DNA of 64,000 bases, taken from the NCBI GenBank assembly GCA_963971575.1, contig OZ020617.1:39280606-39344605 (forward strand), written 5' to 3'. The notes below the pieces were generated by a model. That model did no database searches. It saw only the letters and a list, made by a program, of their open reading frames with translations, and was not told where the DNA came from. The position numbers were made by a program, and so were the translations under genes. The first letter of the stretch is position 1, and every line of letters begins with the position of its first letter. Below are positions 43,700 to 55,121 of this stretch, one piece after another. Source of the stretch: Liopterus haemorrhoidalis (Eukaryota > Arthropoda > Insecta > Coleoptera > Dytiscidae).

Positions 43700-43757
<58 letters not shown>
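43659..43757. repeat. (AT)n microsatellites
   Basis: Two runs, 43659-43681 and 43699-43757, nearly pure AT alternation separated by 'gagaacctgcgtttt'. Confidence 0.95.
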
Positions 43758-43759
<2 letters not shown>

Positions 43760-45650
43760 AAACTACTAACATAGTAGGCACTTGAGTATTAATTGATATG
43801 ATCAACGTTGACAAACTATATGTTTTCAAACGTTTGTCTAAATTGCCCCTTTGGTAATTTTTCATTTTTCTACACTACTGTTATCGGTGCATGACGGGAA
43901 AAGTGCTCCACTGCAGCCGCAAATCGCTTCATTTTGCTCTCGCCATTTATTTTAGTCCAACAACCAGGGTCACACTTATCCGATATTTATGCTGATATGT
44001 CATGCAAATCACCGATCAACCCGATGACTGTCTATGGTTTAGTATAACATAGATGGTTGTTATACTGAGCATTTACTGCAAACTGTCCATGATACCTGCT
44101 TTAATTCATCATAGATTTAGTCCTAAAAAAATATTTATTATATCATAATTATTTACGATAATTTTTCGTGTTATCCAGAGCAGCACTTCTATATCCGCGA
44201 TAAGCTAGGGATTCAACAGGAGAATGTTTCGTTCCAAAACTTCATTAACAACTGTGCTCATCTTCGAATATCCTGTGCTCTTTGGGTCAACCACACCTTG
44301 TCCAAATCTTCGGAAATAACCTCCCGATGTGACATACATCTTACCTTGCTTTGCTTATATTTGCCTTTGTGTCCGCGTTCTGCTCTGAGGTAACACGCTC
44401 TGTACCTCTCAGACTTTCCAGTATATTCTGCGGTTTGTGTCATCATGGTTCACTATATCCTCTCTTTACAGCTAAAGTTAGCAGTGCGGGTTGGTCCTTC
44501 AAGTTTTTTCGTTGACCTTTGTTGGTGCCAAGTCACCAAATCATCCGAACCTGTACGGTGCGGGCTGTATTGTTTAATGCCTAGTATGTTGTAACTCAGA
44601 TATTCCAAATTCCCGTTTGTATTCAATTTGTTAATTCTAACATCTGCAACACAGTTGGGCTGACAAATGCATTCGGTACTCACAGTTGGAAAGTTGGGTT
44701 TTCCATTGACATCATACCATCTCTACAATCCTGACATGCCAATTTTGCTCTAACAATTTTCAGCAGATTAGAACAAAGAATTAACAACAGATCTTCAGAC
44801 CATCAACTTCAAATATACAAAATCATTAAAAACACTAATAATGACCTTCTATTTGAATTTCTGCATCAATAACATCCCACACAAATTTAAGGCAGGCATT
44901 GAAGATCTTTACTTTCACATACAAATATAAATTTTTTGCTTTTCCAAATGTTCCTGTTCACTGAATCAGTGAAATTTATTTAAAATTAAATGTTTGTTTG
45001 GGTTATAAAATATATACGTGTATTAAATATTATCATTTTTCGACAAAAGATGACTCTGTATCCTTCATGTATCGTTCCATCTCTTCTAAATCATGCATAT
45101 ACTAAAGCACGAAAATCAAATTCCCCAGCCCAAACAAATATTTCAAAAACTATTTACAAATCAGTATAAATGTTAAAATACGTGTCTGACGCTTAATACA
45201 GCCCTGTTATTCATGTCCCCCTAGCCTGGAAAACATCACACTGTTGGTATAGCAGCTAGTTATACATATTTGATGTGTGCCGATTTGTTTCGGCCCGGTC
45301 TCACGTCTACACAGTTGACAAAAGCTCGAGATAACCACGAATTCGAGAGAGAAAAACTTATTAGCTGTAGTTTGACAAAATTCTTGAATATTTCATGATA
45401 TTGTTAACAGAGGCGTAGTAACTTAAAAACTGCTTACGAACAAAATTATGTGTCCCTAGAGATAATATGTATTTCAAAAATTTACTTAAAATTTTATCAA
45501 GTTATTTTTGAGTTACTACTGTTGAAAAGCCAGTACTAAACCATACGATAATGCAGTGTTGAGCAACCTTTATTCACCGTGGGACAAATATAATACAAAT
45601 TACTCTAACATATAACTATACAGGTCAATAATGATGTTATTTTATTGACC
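43758..45650. other. Unassigned stretch with two abutting unrecognised ORFs
   Basis: Minus-strand ORFs 44453-44683 (76 codons; ECICQPNCVADVRINKLN) and 44258-44446 (62 codons; ACYLRAERGHKGKYKQSK) follow each other within about 10 bases but in different frames. They have more even composition than the surroundings and could be a broken coding relic, but I recognise no family. The rest, including 44700-45640, shows nothing. Confidence 0.3.
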
Positions 45651-45690
45651 TTAGTCTTTTTGGGATTTCGTAGGTCAGACCATAAAACCA
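45651..45690 (+). mobile_element. Family B 5' head fragment
   Basis: 'ctttttgggatttcgtaggt' and 'cagaccataaaacc' resemble the first 35 bases of B1 to B3. It directly precedes the LINE reading frame and was included in the predicted ORF by chance. Confidence 0.4.
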
Positions 45691-47345
45691 TCAGACAGGC
45701 GATGCGTTGTAAGAATTTAGAAAGTATAAATTACTTCTACGAGGGTCAATATGGTTTTCGCAAATGTAGAGACACCGAGACCGCTATTACTGATTTGATT
45801 ACAGATGTTCAACAAAATTTGGATAAAAATATCGTATGTGGCCTATTGTCTCTAGATTTGAGAAAAGCCTTTGATACCGTTGACCACTATATTTTATTGG
45901 AGAAATTGTACAATATTGGGATAAGAGGAACACCATATGACTGGTTCCAAAGCTACTTATGCGATCGTACTCAGTGTGTTAAAGTAAATAATGAAATAAG
46001 TCCAATGAAAAAAATTCTGTTTGGTCCATAAGGTTCGGTCCTTGGCTAGGGTGACCATTCGTCCCGCATTTCGATTTGGTGTCCCCAGGGCCGAATTTTG
46101 CTCTGTACTTATATTTGGGAGGTGAAGACCTTTTTTTTTTCTCTTTACTTATATTTGGGAGGTGAGGACTTTTTTTTTGTTTGCTCTTCACTTATATTTC
46201 GGATGTGACGACCTTTTTTTGCTCCATCCCGCATTGCCTTCTCCAAGAAAATGGTCACCCTATCCTTGGCCCAACTTTATTTTTAATATATATATTAATT
46301 CAATAGGGGACTTAAATTGTTTTGGTAAAATTTCACTATTTGCAGATGATACCAGCTTATTATACAAGGACACAAATACTCAGAAAATAAAAACGCAAAT
46401 GAGTTTTGATATACCAAAAGTATCATACTGGCTACGATCGCATAAGTTAACCCTTAATGATAAAAAATCTTCGTTCATGTATATCCAAAATTTAAAAAAA
46501 CAATTAGAGAACCACCAATTAAATTTAATGACAAATATTTTATATTCCAATAATGTAAAATATTTAGGATTAAACATGGACGAAACTACTTACTTGGGCT
46601 ACCCATATTACTCATCTATCTAAAAAAATTCATCAGTGGTCGGTGTTTTTAGGCGATTTTCTTACGTTATTCCATCTTTTTATTTAAAGCAAATTTATTA
46701 GGCTCTAGTTCATTCAAATATCCCCACATGGCCCCTATATGGTCCACAGCAAATAAGAAATACCTTAATACACTTAAAGTCTCACAAAATAAAGCTATCA
46801 AAGCCGTCTTAAAGTTACCTCCACGCCACCCTACTTCGCTTTTATATCATCCCAGTAAATTATTAAACATAAATGATATTGTAACTTATAAACTATTTAT
46901 ACATATTTATCAAATGATTAACAACTTCAAACACTCAGATATAAATTTCAGCAATGTTCATCATGTTCATCCTCATATAACCACTGGGCAATCAAACTTA
47001 TTACATGTAACTAGATTTAAAAAAAATATTGGAAGTAATTCTATATTATCCAGAGGGGTAAAAATGTACAACACTCTACCAAAGGAAGTAGAAGTGTTAT
47101 GTCTTTCAAAAGAGAATTAAAAAAATATCTATTGTCCATTTAATGTATTTAGTACATTGAGATGATGGTCGCTCACTTGTAAAAAGGAAAAAGATCTCAA
47201 AAACATAATTTGATTTCAATAATTAAGTAACACGTTTAAATGTATTGTTAATTAGGTTAATTTTTAAGTAATTTCTAAATAATTTAAGGTTCTTGTATAA
47301 AACTTCTTGTTTTCTTAGAATCAAATAAAGTTATTATTATTATTG
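45690..47345 (+). pseudogene. LINE reverse transcriptase (Jockey/CR1 type), 5' truncated, split by a hAT MITE
   Basis: FYEGQYGFRKCRDTETAITD and LLSLDLRKAFDTVDHYILLE (catalytic D; 45735-45905), WFQSYLCDRTQCVKVN, then the MITE inside the GSVLGP motif, then IYINSIGDL, KISLFADDTSLLYKDT (catalytic FADD intact; 46325-46375), WLRSHKLTLNDKKSSF and VKYLGLNMD (46560). The C-terminal domain follows at 46728-47120: LKVSQNKAIKAVLKLPPRHP, MYNTLPKEVE and a shifted FKRELKKYLL end. It stops at an AATAAA-like site and a (TTA)n tail (47325-47345). Several frameshifts and stops. Confidence 0.9.
46047..46262. mobile_element. hAT MITE with perfect 8-bp duplication (216 bp)
   Basis: TAGGGTGACCAT at the left and ATGGTCACCCTA at the right are exact inverse copies; TCCTTGGC lies on both sides (46039-46046 and 46263-46270). 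The LINE motif GSVLGP reads through when it is skipped. The interior holds three tandem units of 'cttatatttgggaggtga' plus T-run (46107-46217), the third one diverged. Confidence 0.97.
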
Positions 47346-47416
47346 ATACTCCAAGTCACCAGCGCGTAAAACGCGTTCAAGTTTAAACCTAGTCAATCTC
47401 ATAAAAAAAATCAGTT

Positions 47417-47700
47417 CACATGGCCATGCGTTGCGCGAGATGTCTTCGATCACATAGACAGTATAAATATTTTCACGTCAGGTTATATTCACGACCGAGC
47501 TTTGGTTTACGCATAGAAGATACCTCCTCAGACTAGTCCATCTGATAAAATAAGGTATATCACATGCCAATGCGTCGTGCGAGATTTCTTCGATCACGCA
47601 GACAGTACAAGCTAATTGTTTCACATCGGGTGATATTCACGAGCGATCTCTCGTTTACATATAAAAGATACCCTCTATGGGTCTTCTAATAAAACACATA
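47417..47700. repeat. Satellite-like tandem dimer, 144-bp period
   Basis: Two adjacent units start 'cacatggccatgcgt' (47417) and 'cacatgccaatgcgt' (47561). They share 'gagat.tcttcgatcac', 'agacagta', 'atattcacga' and 'tctgataaaa / tctaataaaa'. Identity is roughly three quarters. No further unit is seen on either side. Confidence 0.8.
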
Positions 47701-47757
47701 CTCTACCGTCACTAAAGCGTCTGTTTGGTAGATATTATGATCAAATTGCTTGACCTA

Positions 47758-47891
47758 GGGTCGGTTTCTGAAAGCTTAGTTAACTATAAACAAATAGTTA
47801 GAAAATAGTTGCTATGGTAACTTATGGGATTGTTATATTGTGACCGTAGTTGACCTTGCTTATAGTTTACTAAGCTTTCAGAAAACGACCA
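47758..47891. mobile_element. PIF/Harbinger-type MITE, copy 2 (134 bp)
   Basis: GGGTCGGTTTCTGAAAGCTT and the inverse right end match the MITE at 21696 along almost the whole length. CTA occurs on both sides (47755-47757, 47892-47894), a variant of the TWA target. Confidence 0.9.
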
Positions 47892-47916
47892 CTAGAGATT
47901 TGAAATTTGGCATGCA

Positions 47917-48420
47917 GTAAGGTTATTCCACGCCAAGTGGTTTGAATTCAAAAGGCTTTTGTTTATAGGCCTCTCCTATAACGGGTTTGAACGGTCGAAA
48001 AATATTCGAAGGTTCATAGTCAGTAACTCGACAACAAAAACAGCTGTTGTTCTGAAAATGAATATTAAAGTTAATCTTTTTCCTGTAAATCATAAAAATA
48101 AACATTCTGAACACATTGGGATAAAAGGGATGAAAGTGAACAAAAAATCTTTCAAGAGGAGGTTTTCCAACTTTTCGACAGGTGTACAATTTTCATGTCC
48201 TCTTTTATCCTCATCACGTATTCTATCTGCTGTAATCATCTACCTCTCAGTTCTTGTGTGATACTTTCCAACCGTTCAAACGCGTTCTGAACAGACCATA
48301 ACTCGCTGGATCTTTAATATATCTGACTAAAAATTTCCGCAAGTATATTAAAATTTCGGATAAATCGGAGATAGTTAAGCGTGAACCTCCAGATTACTTC
48401 ACATGGAATAACCAAGTACT
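47917..48420. mobile_element. Probable MITE (~500 bp)
   Basis: 'aaggttattccacgccaagt' at the left and 'acttcacatggaataacc' at the right are inverse with a few mismatches. The interior has ORFs on both strands without a recognised domain (47923-48189 minus, 47959-48261 plus). Target duplication unclear. It lies 25 bases beyond the Harbinger MITE. Confidence 0.5.
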
Positions 48421-48448
48421 AATTTTTGACCGGCATATAAGAAATATC

Positions 48449-48775
48449 ATCATCATCATTGATGCAACAGCCCGAGGTGAGCCTAGGCCTTCTGTTTCCA
48501 GGTTTCATGACCATGTTTTCATTCTATGTACATCCAGGAGTAATATGGTCAGTATTACGTCCATTTTTTAGCAAACACAAAAAGGCCACTACAGTATATA
48601 GCCGGTTGCGAACGGCTAATAAGAACCTGTAATTTGTATAAATATTTTTACACCATTTTTTTGACATAAGCAGGAATTGAACTCACGTCCGTTCCCTTGC
48701 TAAACAGACATGTAGCAGGTACAAACGATTTAATGTTTGCAGCTATAATAAATGTACTGAGATGATATAAGAAAA
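48449..48775 (-). mobile_element. SINE-like family C, copy C2
   Basis: Matches C1 (4290-4615). On the minus strand a B-box-like GAGTTCAATTCCTGC is seen at about 48680-48668, and the 3' end is a (GAT)n tail (48449-48462). The tail type is that of the LINEs ending at 33757 and 40390, which may have mobilised it. Confidence 0.65.
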
Positions 48776-48789
48776 CACTTCGCTCGATA

Positions 48790-49453
48790 TTTATCAACAA
48801 ATATGTATTTATCGAAAGGAAAAAGTACGCTAGTTTGTTAGTTAGCCATACAAAGCTTAGCATAGGCGCTGTAGGAACGGAGGAAACTCACTTGATAACT
48901 TCTGTTGGCGCTCAATCTGTTATCCTTTGAGTTCACATGATTTGCTTTCTAAGATATAACAGTTGCGATATATGTCTTTACCAAGCTTCTTTAGATTTTT
49001 TACTACGATTCGATATATTTGATTCGGATTATGCATTGAGATTGGGTATTTGGTATGATTTACTCGGTTCTAGACTACAATTTGGTATTATTTGGCAAAA
49101 TTTACTTGGTTTCTTGACTACGATTTCGTATTATATGTTATAGTTAACTCGGCATATAGACTAGGATTTTTTAACTAGAACTTCATATTTAAATAATCAC
49201 ATATACAACTTCGATAAGCCGATCATGTCCAAAGTGTACCCGATGACTGCTTCATCAAAGTAGTTTGAGAAGAAGTGCTGGAAGGAAAGCGTTACTTAAG
49301 CCATCCACGTCAGTGGTGTAGAGACACTACTAACGCAGATATAAGAACCCTTAAAATCGAAAATCAAAAACTGTCTCGATTCAAATACAGAACTGAGTGT
49401 GGATCTAGGGAAGTCAGATAAGACCCACCCAGGCTCTTAACGTTACAGAGTAA
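48790..49453. repeat. Degenerate ~43-bp minisatellite and spacer
   Basis: From about 49050 to 49200 the theme 'atttact(c/t)ggtt.ct.gactacaattt' recurs three to four times with drift. The 68-codon ORF over it (48937-49143) is an effect of the repeat. The remainder is featureless. Confidence 0.5.
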
Positions 49454-50583
49454 CGGGTGTATTCTGTAAGAAATGCGGTAAAATTAGCGTCAGGTTAATA
49501 TTTTTATTTTAACTCCATGTCTAACGTCATTATCCAAAAATGCTATTCTGTAAGAGCATTTGTCAAGATAAGCGTTAATAAAATATTTGTTAACGCGAGG
49601 CGCTAACTCACCCTGTAGAGAAGCTAAAATTAACTGTACGCGCATGCGCAGTAACGTTGAATTTTAACAGGAGTATTTATTTAGTGAAATGCCAAGAGAA
49701 TCTTAACCTCATATTTTGGTGTTGAATTAAATATTCAGTGGCGAAATTTATTTTAAAAATGGAACAGAAATGTTTGGTCCTGTGATTCTCATTATAACTG
49801 GTTTCCACAGTGTATTAAATAAAAATATAACTTTATTCAACTTTTCTTTAGTCAATTTATATACTACATTGTATTATAACAGTATATCTATTTTTTTAAT
49901 AATATGTGAATCTTATGTTCATTCTATTTTTAAAAAGGTGTTCGGTGATATTAATTATTAAATTTGATTTATTACGCTATTTCTTCCCTGGAATAACACT
50001 GTTGTGATCGTCATTATCATTCTCATCAATTGTTTCTTCAAATAATACACCATTAAAATGTACTGCGATATTTTGAAACACGGCGGAGGCATAAGTGAAG
50101 TTTTGTAGCTTTCAGAGGATTATAATTTTAAGTTCTGTGTCTCAACAAAAACCAAAACTGCTTTCCAATACTCCATTTACTTCCTTTCTATACAATTACT
50201 TGAACTTGCGTCTGGGTTACTTGTATAACAAAAATTATGAAGCGTCATTCTTATCTCTACTGTAAAGAATTCACTTTAAAAAGTAATAGAAAGTTGATTA
50301 ATATTCCTACCGTCTTGTGTTTTATTCATTTTTTTTAAATAACATACATTTACCTAAATAGGATCAGCCATTTTTGCAAACTAAACACTATCGTTAACTT
50401 TTAAAGCCACCGTTTCGGTAGGCGCTTATTGTAGAACGTTAACTGGGTATTTTAACGCCGCCGCGCTATAATATTAACACATATATGTTTAGCGAATAAC
50501 ATTTAGGTTTAAAATTGTGTTAAAAAAAATAACGTCAGTTTCTGACGCTAAGATTTTAACATCATGCTTAGAGAATAGACCCG
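49454..50583 (-). mobile_element. PIF/Harbinger element, deleted (1130 bp)
   Basis: CGGGTGTATTCTGTAAG at the left and the inverse CTTAGAGAATAGACCCG at the right; TAA lies on both sides (49451-49453, 50584-50586). Both arms carry 'ttagcgtcag'/'tgacgctaag' further in. The minus strand holds a nuclease remnant. Confidence 0.85.
49980..50096 (-). pseudogene. Harbinger nuclease C-terminal remnant
   Basis: The frame reads YASAVFQNIAVHFNGVLFEE then TIDENDNDDHNSV and stop. The 'vLhNiA..f' helix followed by an acidic tail is the C-terminus of HARBI1-like nucleases. The catalytic DDE part is gone. Confidence 0.65.
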
Positions 50584-50586
50584 TAA

Positions 50587-51246
50587 GTAAGTTAGCGTTC
50601 ACAGCTATAGTTCTACTCTAAACTACTGCATCAAAAGTTGGAATAGTCCGAATGATTGCCAGACATCACGAAAAAATTTTGTGTAAAAGAAAAAGAATTA
50701 CGTAATTAGTCACACTGTCACATGAGTGACGGATCAGTCTTTCTTATATTTAACTATGAATTCGTAGAAATGACATGTTTATACAGAGTTAAATCTACAA
50801 ATTTTAAAGCGATTTTGAAATGGAGCATAAATAAACATGTCGTATATATATTTTTATTTTTATTGTAGCATGTATCCAATTTGATTTTATTTACTATTTT
50901 CCCTATACTAAGAGATAACATTTACTTAATAGAACTATATTGTAGCATCAAACAAATCTGTTGGGAAACCAACGTACCTTGATTTTTATTTAATCAAAGT
51001 AATTTAAATGTATGTAAGGTAGATTTCTTTGAACCAGAACTCTCACAGCAACACCCTTGTTAAAAAACCCTCTGGAGATACGCTAACTCTTGCGAGCTAA
51101 AGCTGAAATTGATAAGCCGCCATCATCACATGCAGAATGTTCCGAACAGCACATGAAAGGGGTATTAGAAAACCAGAGACGTACAGTAAAATTTTACCTC
51201 AACCAACAGAAATAGAAAAGTTCAAGCAATGAATGAACTGGGTAAT
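50587..51246. other. AT-rich spacer, nothing recognised
   Basis: No ORF, no termini and no arrays noted between the Harbinger element and A7. Confidence 0.4.
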
Positions 51247-51519
51247 TACCGACCGCCAACATATAAGGGAGGTATTGTGATCATACCGATTTTGACATTT
51301 CGAGATTTCGATAGATCTCCACGAATTGAGGTGCTTACATAACGTTTTGACTATTTTTAGCATGATGTCGGTTGGTCTGTCTGTCCGTCCGTCCGTCTGT
51401 CTATCTGTGTATACGTGCAGAGCAAATTGTGCTAAATGGATTATTAAACTTCATATTTAAGCTTCTGCCATCAATGGCACGAGTTGATCAACTTTTGGTA
51501 AAAATCGGTTGACTAAAAA

Positions 51520-51930
51520 GTGGTGTTTTTATTTTTTTTTTTTTATTTAAACAATTTAAGACACATCCACTACAATGGTGATTAGTGTCCCTGTACATTA
51601 TAGTTACATTAAATAATACATATTAATTTATCTAATAGGTATATACATATATTTTGATATTTTATTCGTTTTATATTTGTGGGGCGAGATCAGTTTCATC
51701 TGTGAACTGTATTATCCGTTCCGTTATTTCCATATTGTTGGAGAGGGCTTCCTTCAATGTTGGTGGTATTTTATTTTTCTGTCGTTCTCTTGAGTATTTT
51801 GGGCATGCGATCAGGAGATGTTCAACGGTTAGTTGGGTGTTACATACGTTGCATTTGGGGGGATCGGATTTATCCAATATGTATTTACTAGTGCACCTGT
51901 TGCCAACTGTGTTGGCAAACAAATCATTAC
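51520..51930 (-). pseudogene. LINE 3' end (RNase H-side C-terminus) inserted in A7
   Basis: Minus strand 51922-51671: FANTVGNRCTSKYILDKSDP, PKCNVCNTQLTVEHLLIACP and KYSRERQKN. The CxxC...H....CP.Y..R cluster is the usual end of Jockey/I-type LINE ORF2 after RNase H. The ORF has a natural stop at 51671, a 120-base 3' UTR and a poly-A (T-run 51526-51547 as written). It is 5' truncated. Confidence 0.8.
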
Positions 51931-52989
51931 CTTAATGTAGAACTTGCTCGACACCTCAGACTTCTTTCTCTAGCCATACGCCTAACTTCAACCAATTCAA
52001 ATTGAATCAACTCTTCGCCCATTATTAAAAAACTGGACAAATAATGAGCATTATTCCGAATTATTAATTCATTAACTTTTTAAAATGGGAAAACGATTCA
52101 TTTTCAGTCAGTGCATTATATTTATAATGTTAAAACTAAAAATGATTTGAGACGTTAAATTTAAAATATATTGAAGTGTGAATCTAACCTAAACTAAAAG
52201 GTAAATGATATTTTAATGTGATAAATAAACAGAAACCATTGTTTTAGAGCCACTGATAATTCTTGAATTATTTAGTGTAGTCGTTATGTGCTGCCATCTG
52301 TACAGAGTTTGCAGTGGGATATTGTAAATCTTATCCTATAAATCGTAGAAATAAAAAAATAATAAAGCATTGAAAAAATAATAATAAAGAAAAAAAGTCA
52401 CATTTTTCTTACTTTCATCAAAACCAAATATTTTTTAAAATAATTATTTTTCTGCTAATAATAATTTTAATCAAAAATGTCGAATATCACGGAAGGATAA
52501 CGTTTTTCTGTGTTTTGTTTCGTAAAAAAACCGATCCGTGTATTTCACCACTAAATTAATAATTGTGAAGTGATTTTTTAATGAAAAACACAACTGTCAT
52601 TTTGACTAATTTATTGTCAACACTCAAAACAAAAATTCACAGCACACTACTGTCCAATACATAAACAATAATTTCTTACAATTCTATCAGTTATTATAAA
52701 AAGTGTTCGTAGAATATTCACTATTATTGCATCTTATAATAATTATAAAAAGTGTTCGTAGAAAATTCACTATTATTGCATTAACAATATATTTTAAACA
52801 ATTTTGACATAAATAATTAACATATGCGCGCCTCTATCGGGGAATGAAGAAACGACCGGTCGAACATACGAACCTCTATGATACGAACATACAAACAGGC
52901 GTATTATATTATAGGATGGGTTGCTAGAGTATGCCCAATGCGCAATCTGGTAATCGTTATCTGTTGTTTCCTTTTATTGAATGTGTGCC
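51931..52989. other. Remaining insert in A7, with a small tandem duplication
   Basis: This is the rest of the 1.47-kb insert, AT-rich and without a recognised frame. A 47-base segment around 'aaaaagtgttcgtagaa' and 'attcactattattgcat' is tandemly duplicated at 52692-52786. It may be decayed LINE sequence or a second insertion. Confidence 0.45.
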
Positions 52990-53478
52990 AAAAAATGGGA
53001 GTTTACTCGTGTCGATTTTAAGATTTTTGCGAATATTTCACAACAGAAAAATATTTCGAAAAAAATTATTGCTATAATTGCGAAAGTTGCTATAAAAGCA
53101 ATAACTAACAACTTTTATTTGAGTCTCAACTTTTCATACTTATATGTAATGTTTCCATAGTCATGATAAATAATATGTCTTTTAGAAAATATTAGGCCAA
53201 GTTATTTCTACTCTGTTGCTAGAATGTATTTTATACAAGTACTTTATTATGGCGGTCGGTCCTGTGGTGACCACAGCTGATTTTTTTTTATTTGTTGTTA
53301 CGGATTATTTATTTATTTTTATAATATATATTTTTTAAATTTGACCGAGAATGTTTAGGTTCTCGGAACGAACAGGCGAACTTTCACATAGACTTGCCAA
53401 ATAACTGGTTCGTAGCGGAATATTCATTAGTTAGCATTTTAATTTGTGGACGATGACGAGAACTTATTTGGGCACCTC

Positions 53479-54266
53479 CAGTGATGGCATCCTACAGGTA
53501 CGGACCGGTGCGCGCGAACTGTTTCTTAAAATTATTGAAACCTTAGGGAACCGGTTGTTAGAATTAAATAAAATTAAATGAATTACTATGACTTCAGTTT
53601 TGAATCGTGCGCCGTGCCCTGCAGTGTTGCAAATGTAATATTTATTTTATAGGTTATTAATAATACGCTCTTAAAATGTTTTCCTTATATTTAATAAATG
53701 GAAGTAAGTGATGCTTGGTTTATATACGGAACAAGAATAAGGAATAGGAAATAAGAATAGTACACAAGATGTTAAAACATGGCTGCGCCGTATATCGGTT
53801 TATGTAGGAATGAAATTTAACTTAAACATGAGAATAGTTGGTAACATTCAACTTCTATTCTTATTTCAAGAATAAGACACGATAAGCCTGCGCACAGCAA
53901 TCAAAATGTCTGCCGTAATAAAGTTTGTTCAACAGATGTTTTTCAGTTGTGATCAGAGGGTTGTAAACAACAATAAAATGTTTTTATTATTTTTATTTAT
54001 TCTTCTTGTAAATTTTAAGAACCTCTCAAGTGACAAACGTTAAACACAGGCCAACGCAAGCACGCAGGCGCACCGACGAAATGTTATGTCCTATATAAAC
54101 GGTTTAATATTTTTTATTCTTGTGTACTATTCTTATTTCCTATTCCTTATTCTTGTTCCGTATATAAACCAACCATGATATGTTTTTACTTAAAATACAG
54201 AATAGGTTCCTAGATGTCACATGACTTTATAGAATCGCTTCCTGAAAATTTAGGATGCCATCACTA
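53479..54266. mobile_element. hAT element with perfect 8-bp duplication, non-autonomous (788 bp)
   Basis: CAGTGATGGCATCCTA at the left and TAGGATGCCATCACTA at the right are inverse except for the outermost base. GGCACCTC occurs on both sides (53471-53478, 54267-54274). No transposase remains. A foldback element lies inside. Confidence 0.9.
53715..54172. mobile_element. Foldback MITE nested in the hAT (458 bp)
   Basis: TTGGTTTATATACGGAACAA extended through 'gaataaggaataggaaataa' and 'gaatagtacacaag' (53715-53768) recurs inverted at 54119-54172 with no visible mismatch. Target bases are unclear. Near-identity of the arms suggests a recent insertion. Confidence 0.85.
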
Positions 54267-54274
54267 GGCACCTC

Positions 54275-54495
54275 TCGTATAGCATAGCAATAGGGTATGG
54301 TGACTATTTCTTAGCGAATATGTGTAACTAACAATGACCTCTACAACATCTATCTTCAACTCTCATCGCCTTAAATTTTGCAACCAACTAGATGTTAATA
54401 ACTAAGTGGCCTCGCCGCCTGTCCAGTTATCCACTACGAGGATATCATCAATTAGGTGGTTTAGCTGCCGCTCCAACTATTTGCTCCAATAATAT
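54275..54495. other. Short spacer
   Basis: No recognised features. Confidence 0.4.
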
Positions 54496-55121
54496 TGTCA
54501 CAATTATGGTATAATTGTATTCTAATGTCCCAGTTCCTTGAGCGGTCTTTAGGCTGTGCAGGTCAAGGTTGCTGACGTACGGTTTTGGGAATTATAGAAT
54601 GTGCACGATGTTTGCCAACATAAGTGTTGAACTACATTCTAATGTGTTGATAAATATTATTGAATTGTGATGACCATGGTCCTTTAATTGCTGCCAACAA
54701 TTACACAAATGAATAATGTTACCAAAACAATTGAGGTAGAACCTGACGTCATATTGTCCTGGTTAACAGTTATAAAATAGTCTTAGGGAATAGAGTCGGG
54801 GTAGTCATTCTTGTGACCAGTCATCACATAGGTGGTTATCAGTCTGCATCACGCTGCCCAACGATTAGCCCAGCTGTTGAAGTGGCCAAGACGAGATGTG
54901 AGTGTTGTCTACACGACTTCTCCACGTGTTCGTCTTGTGCGGATACCTGGGGTGGTTCGACCGATCCTGGAGGAGCCGGGGCAAGAACGAGACTAACATC
55001 AGCTTCGAAAAGGACAACACCAGCAGCTATTTTACCAACAATTGTACATATTCTGATGTAAATTAATCATGTATAATAAATTTTGTAGAAAAGATTCTGT
55101 TCTTGAATTCACCCCGTGACA
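54496..55121 (+). mobile_element. Solo LTR (626 bp)
   Basis: Begins TGTCAC and ends GTGACA, with ATAT before (54492-54495) and GTAT after (55122-55125). A TATA box 'ttataaaatag' (about 54770) and a polyadenylation-like AATAAA (about 55076) are well placed. No gag or pol is present. The ORF at 54813-55061 lies in the GC-richer R/U5-like part and is unlikely to be coding. Confidence 0.65.

Larger units (their letters stand above)
51247..53283 (+). mobile_element. HINE-like family A, copy A7, split by a LINE insertion
   Basis: The only plus-orientation family A copy: 5' ACCGACCGCCAACATATAAG (51248), then a short GTCY array (51373-51412), up to 'ggttgactaaaaa' (51519); it resumes at 'aaaaatgggagtttactcgt' (52990) and runs to TGGCGGTCGGT, the palindrome CTGTGGTGACCACAG and CTGA plus T-run. 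Comparing with A2 and A5 shows that 51520-52989 is an insertion with A-rich duplicated bases. Confidence 0.85.

Noticed and set aside
44258..44683. Two consecutive ORFs as one gene
   Set aside because: They are in different frames, have no recognised domain and no splice signals that I could defend; kept only as unassigned.
47417..47700. CRISPR-like array
   Set aside because: Two diverged 144-bp units only, no short repeats with unique spacers, and a eukaryotic context.
54813..55061. Cysteine-containing ORF in the LTR
   Set aside because: It lies between the TATA box and polyadenylation signal of a solo LTR, is short and has no known fold.
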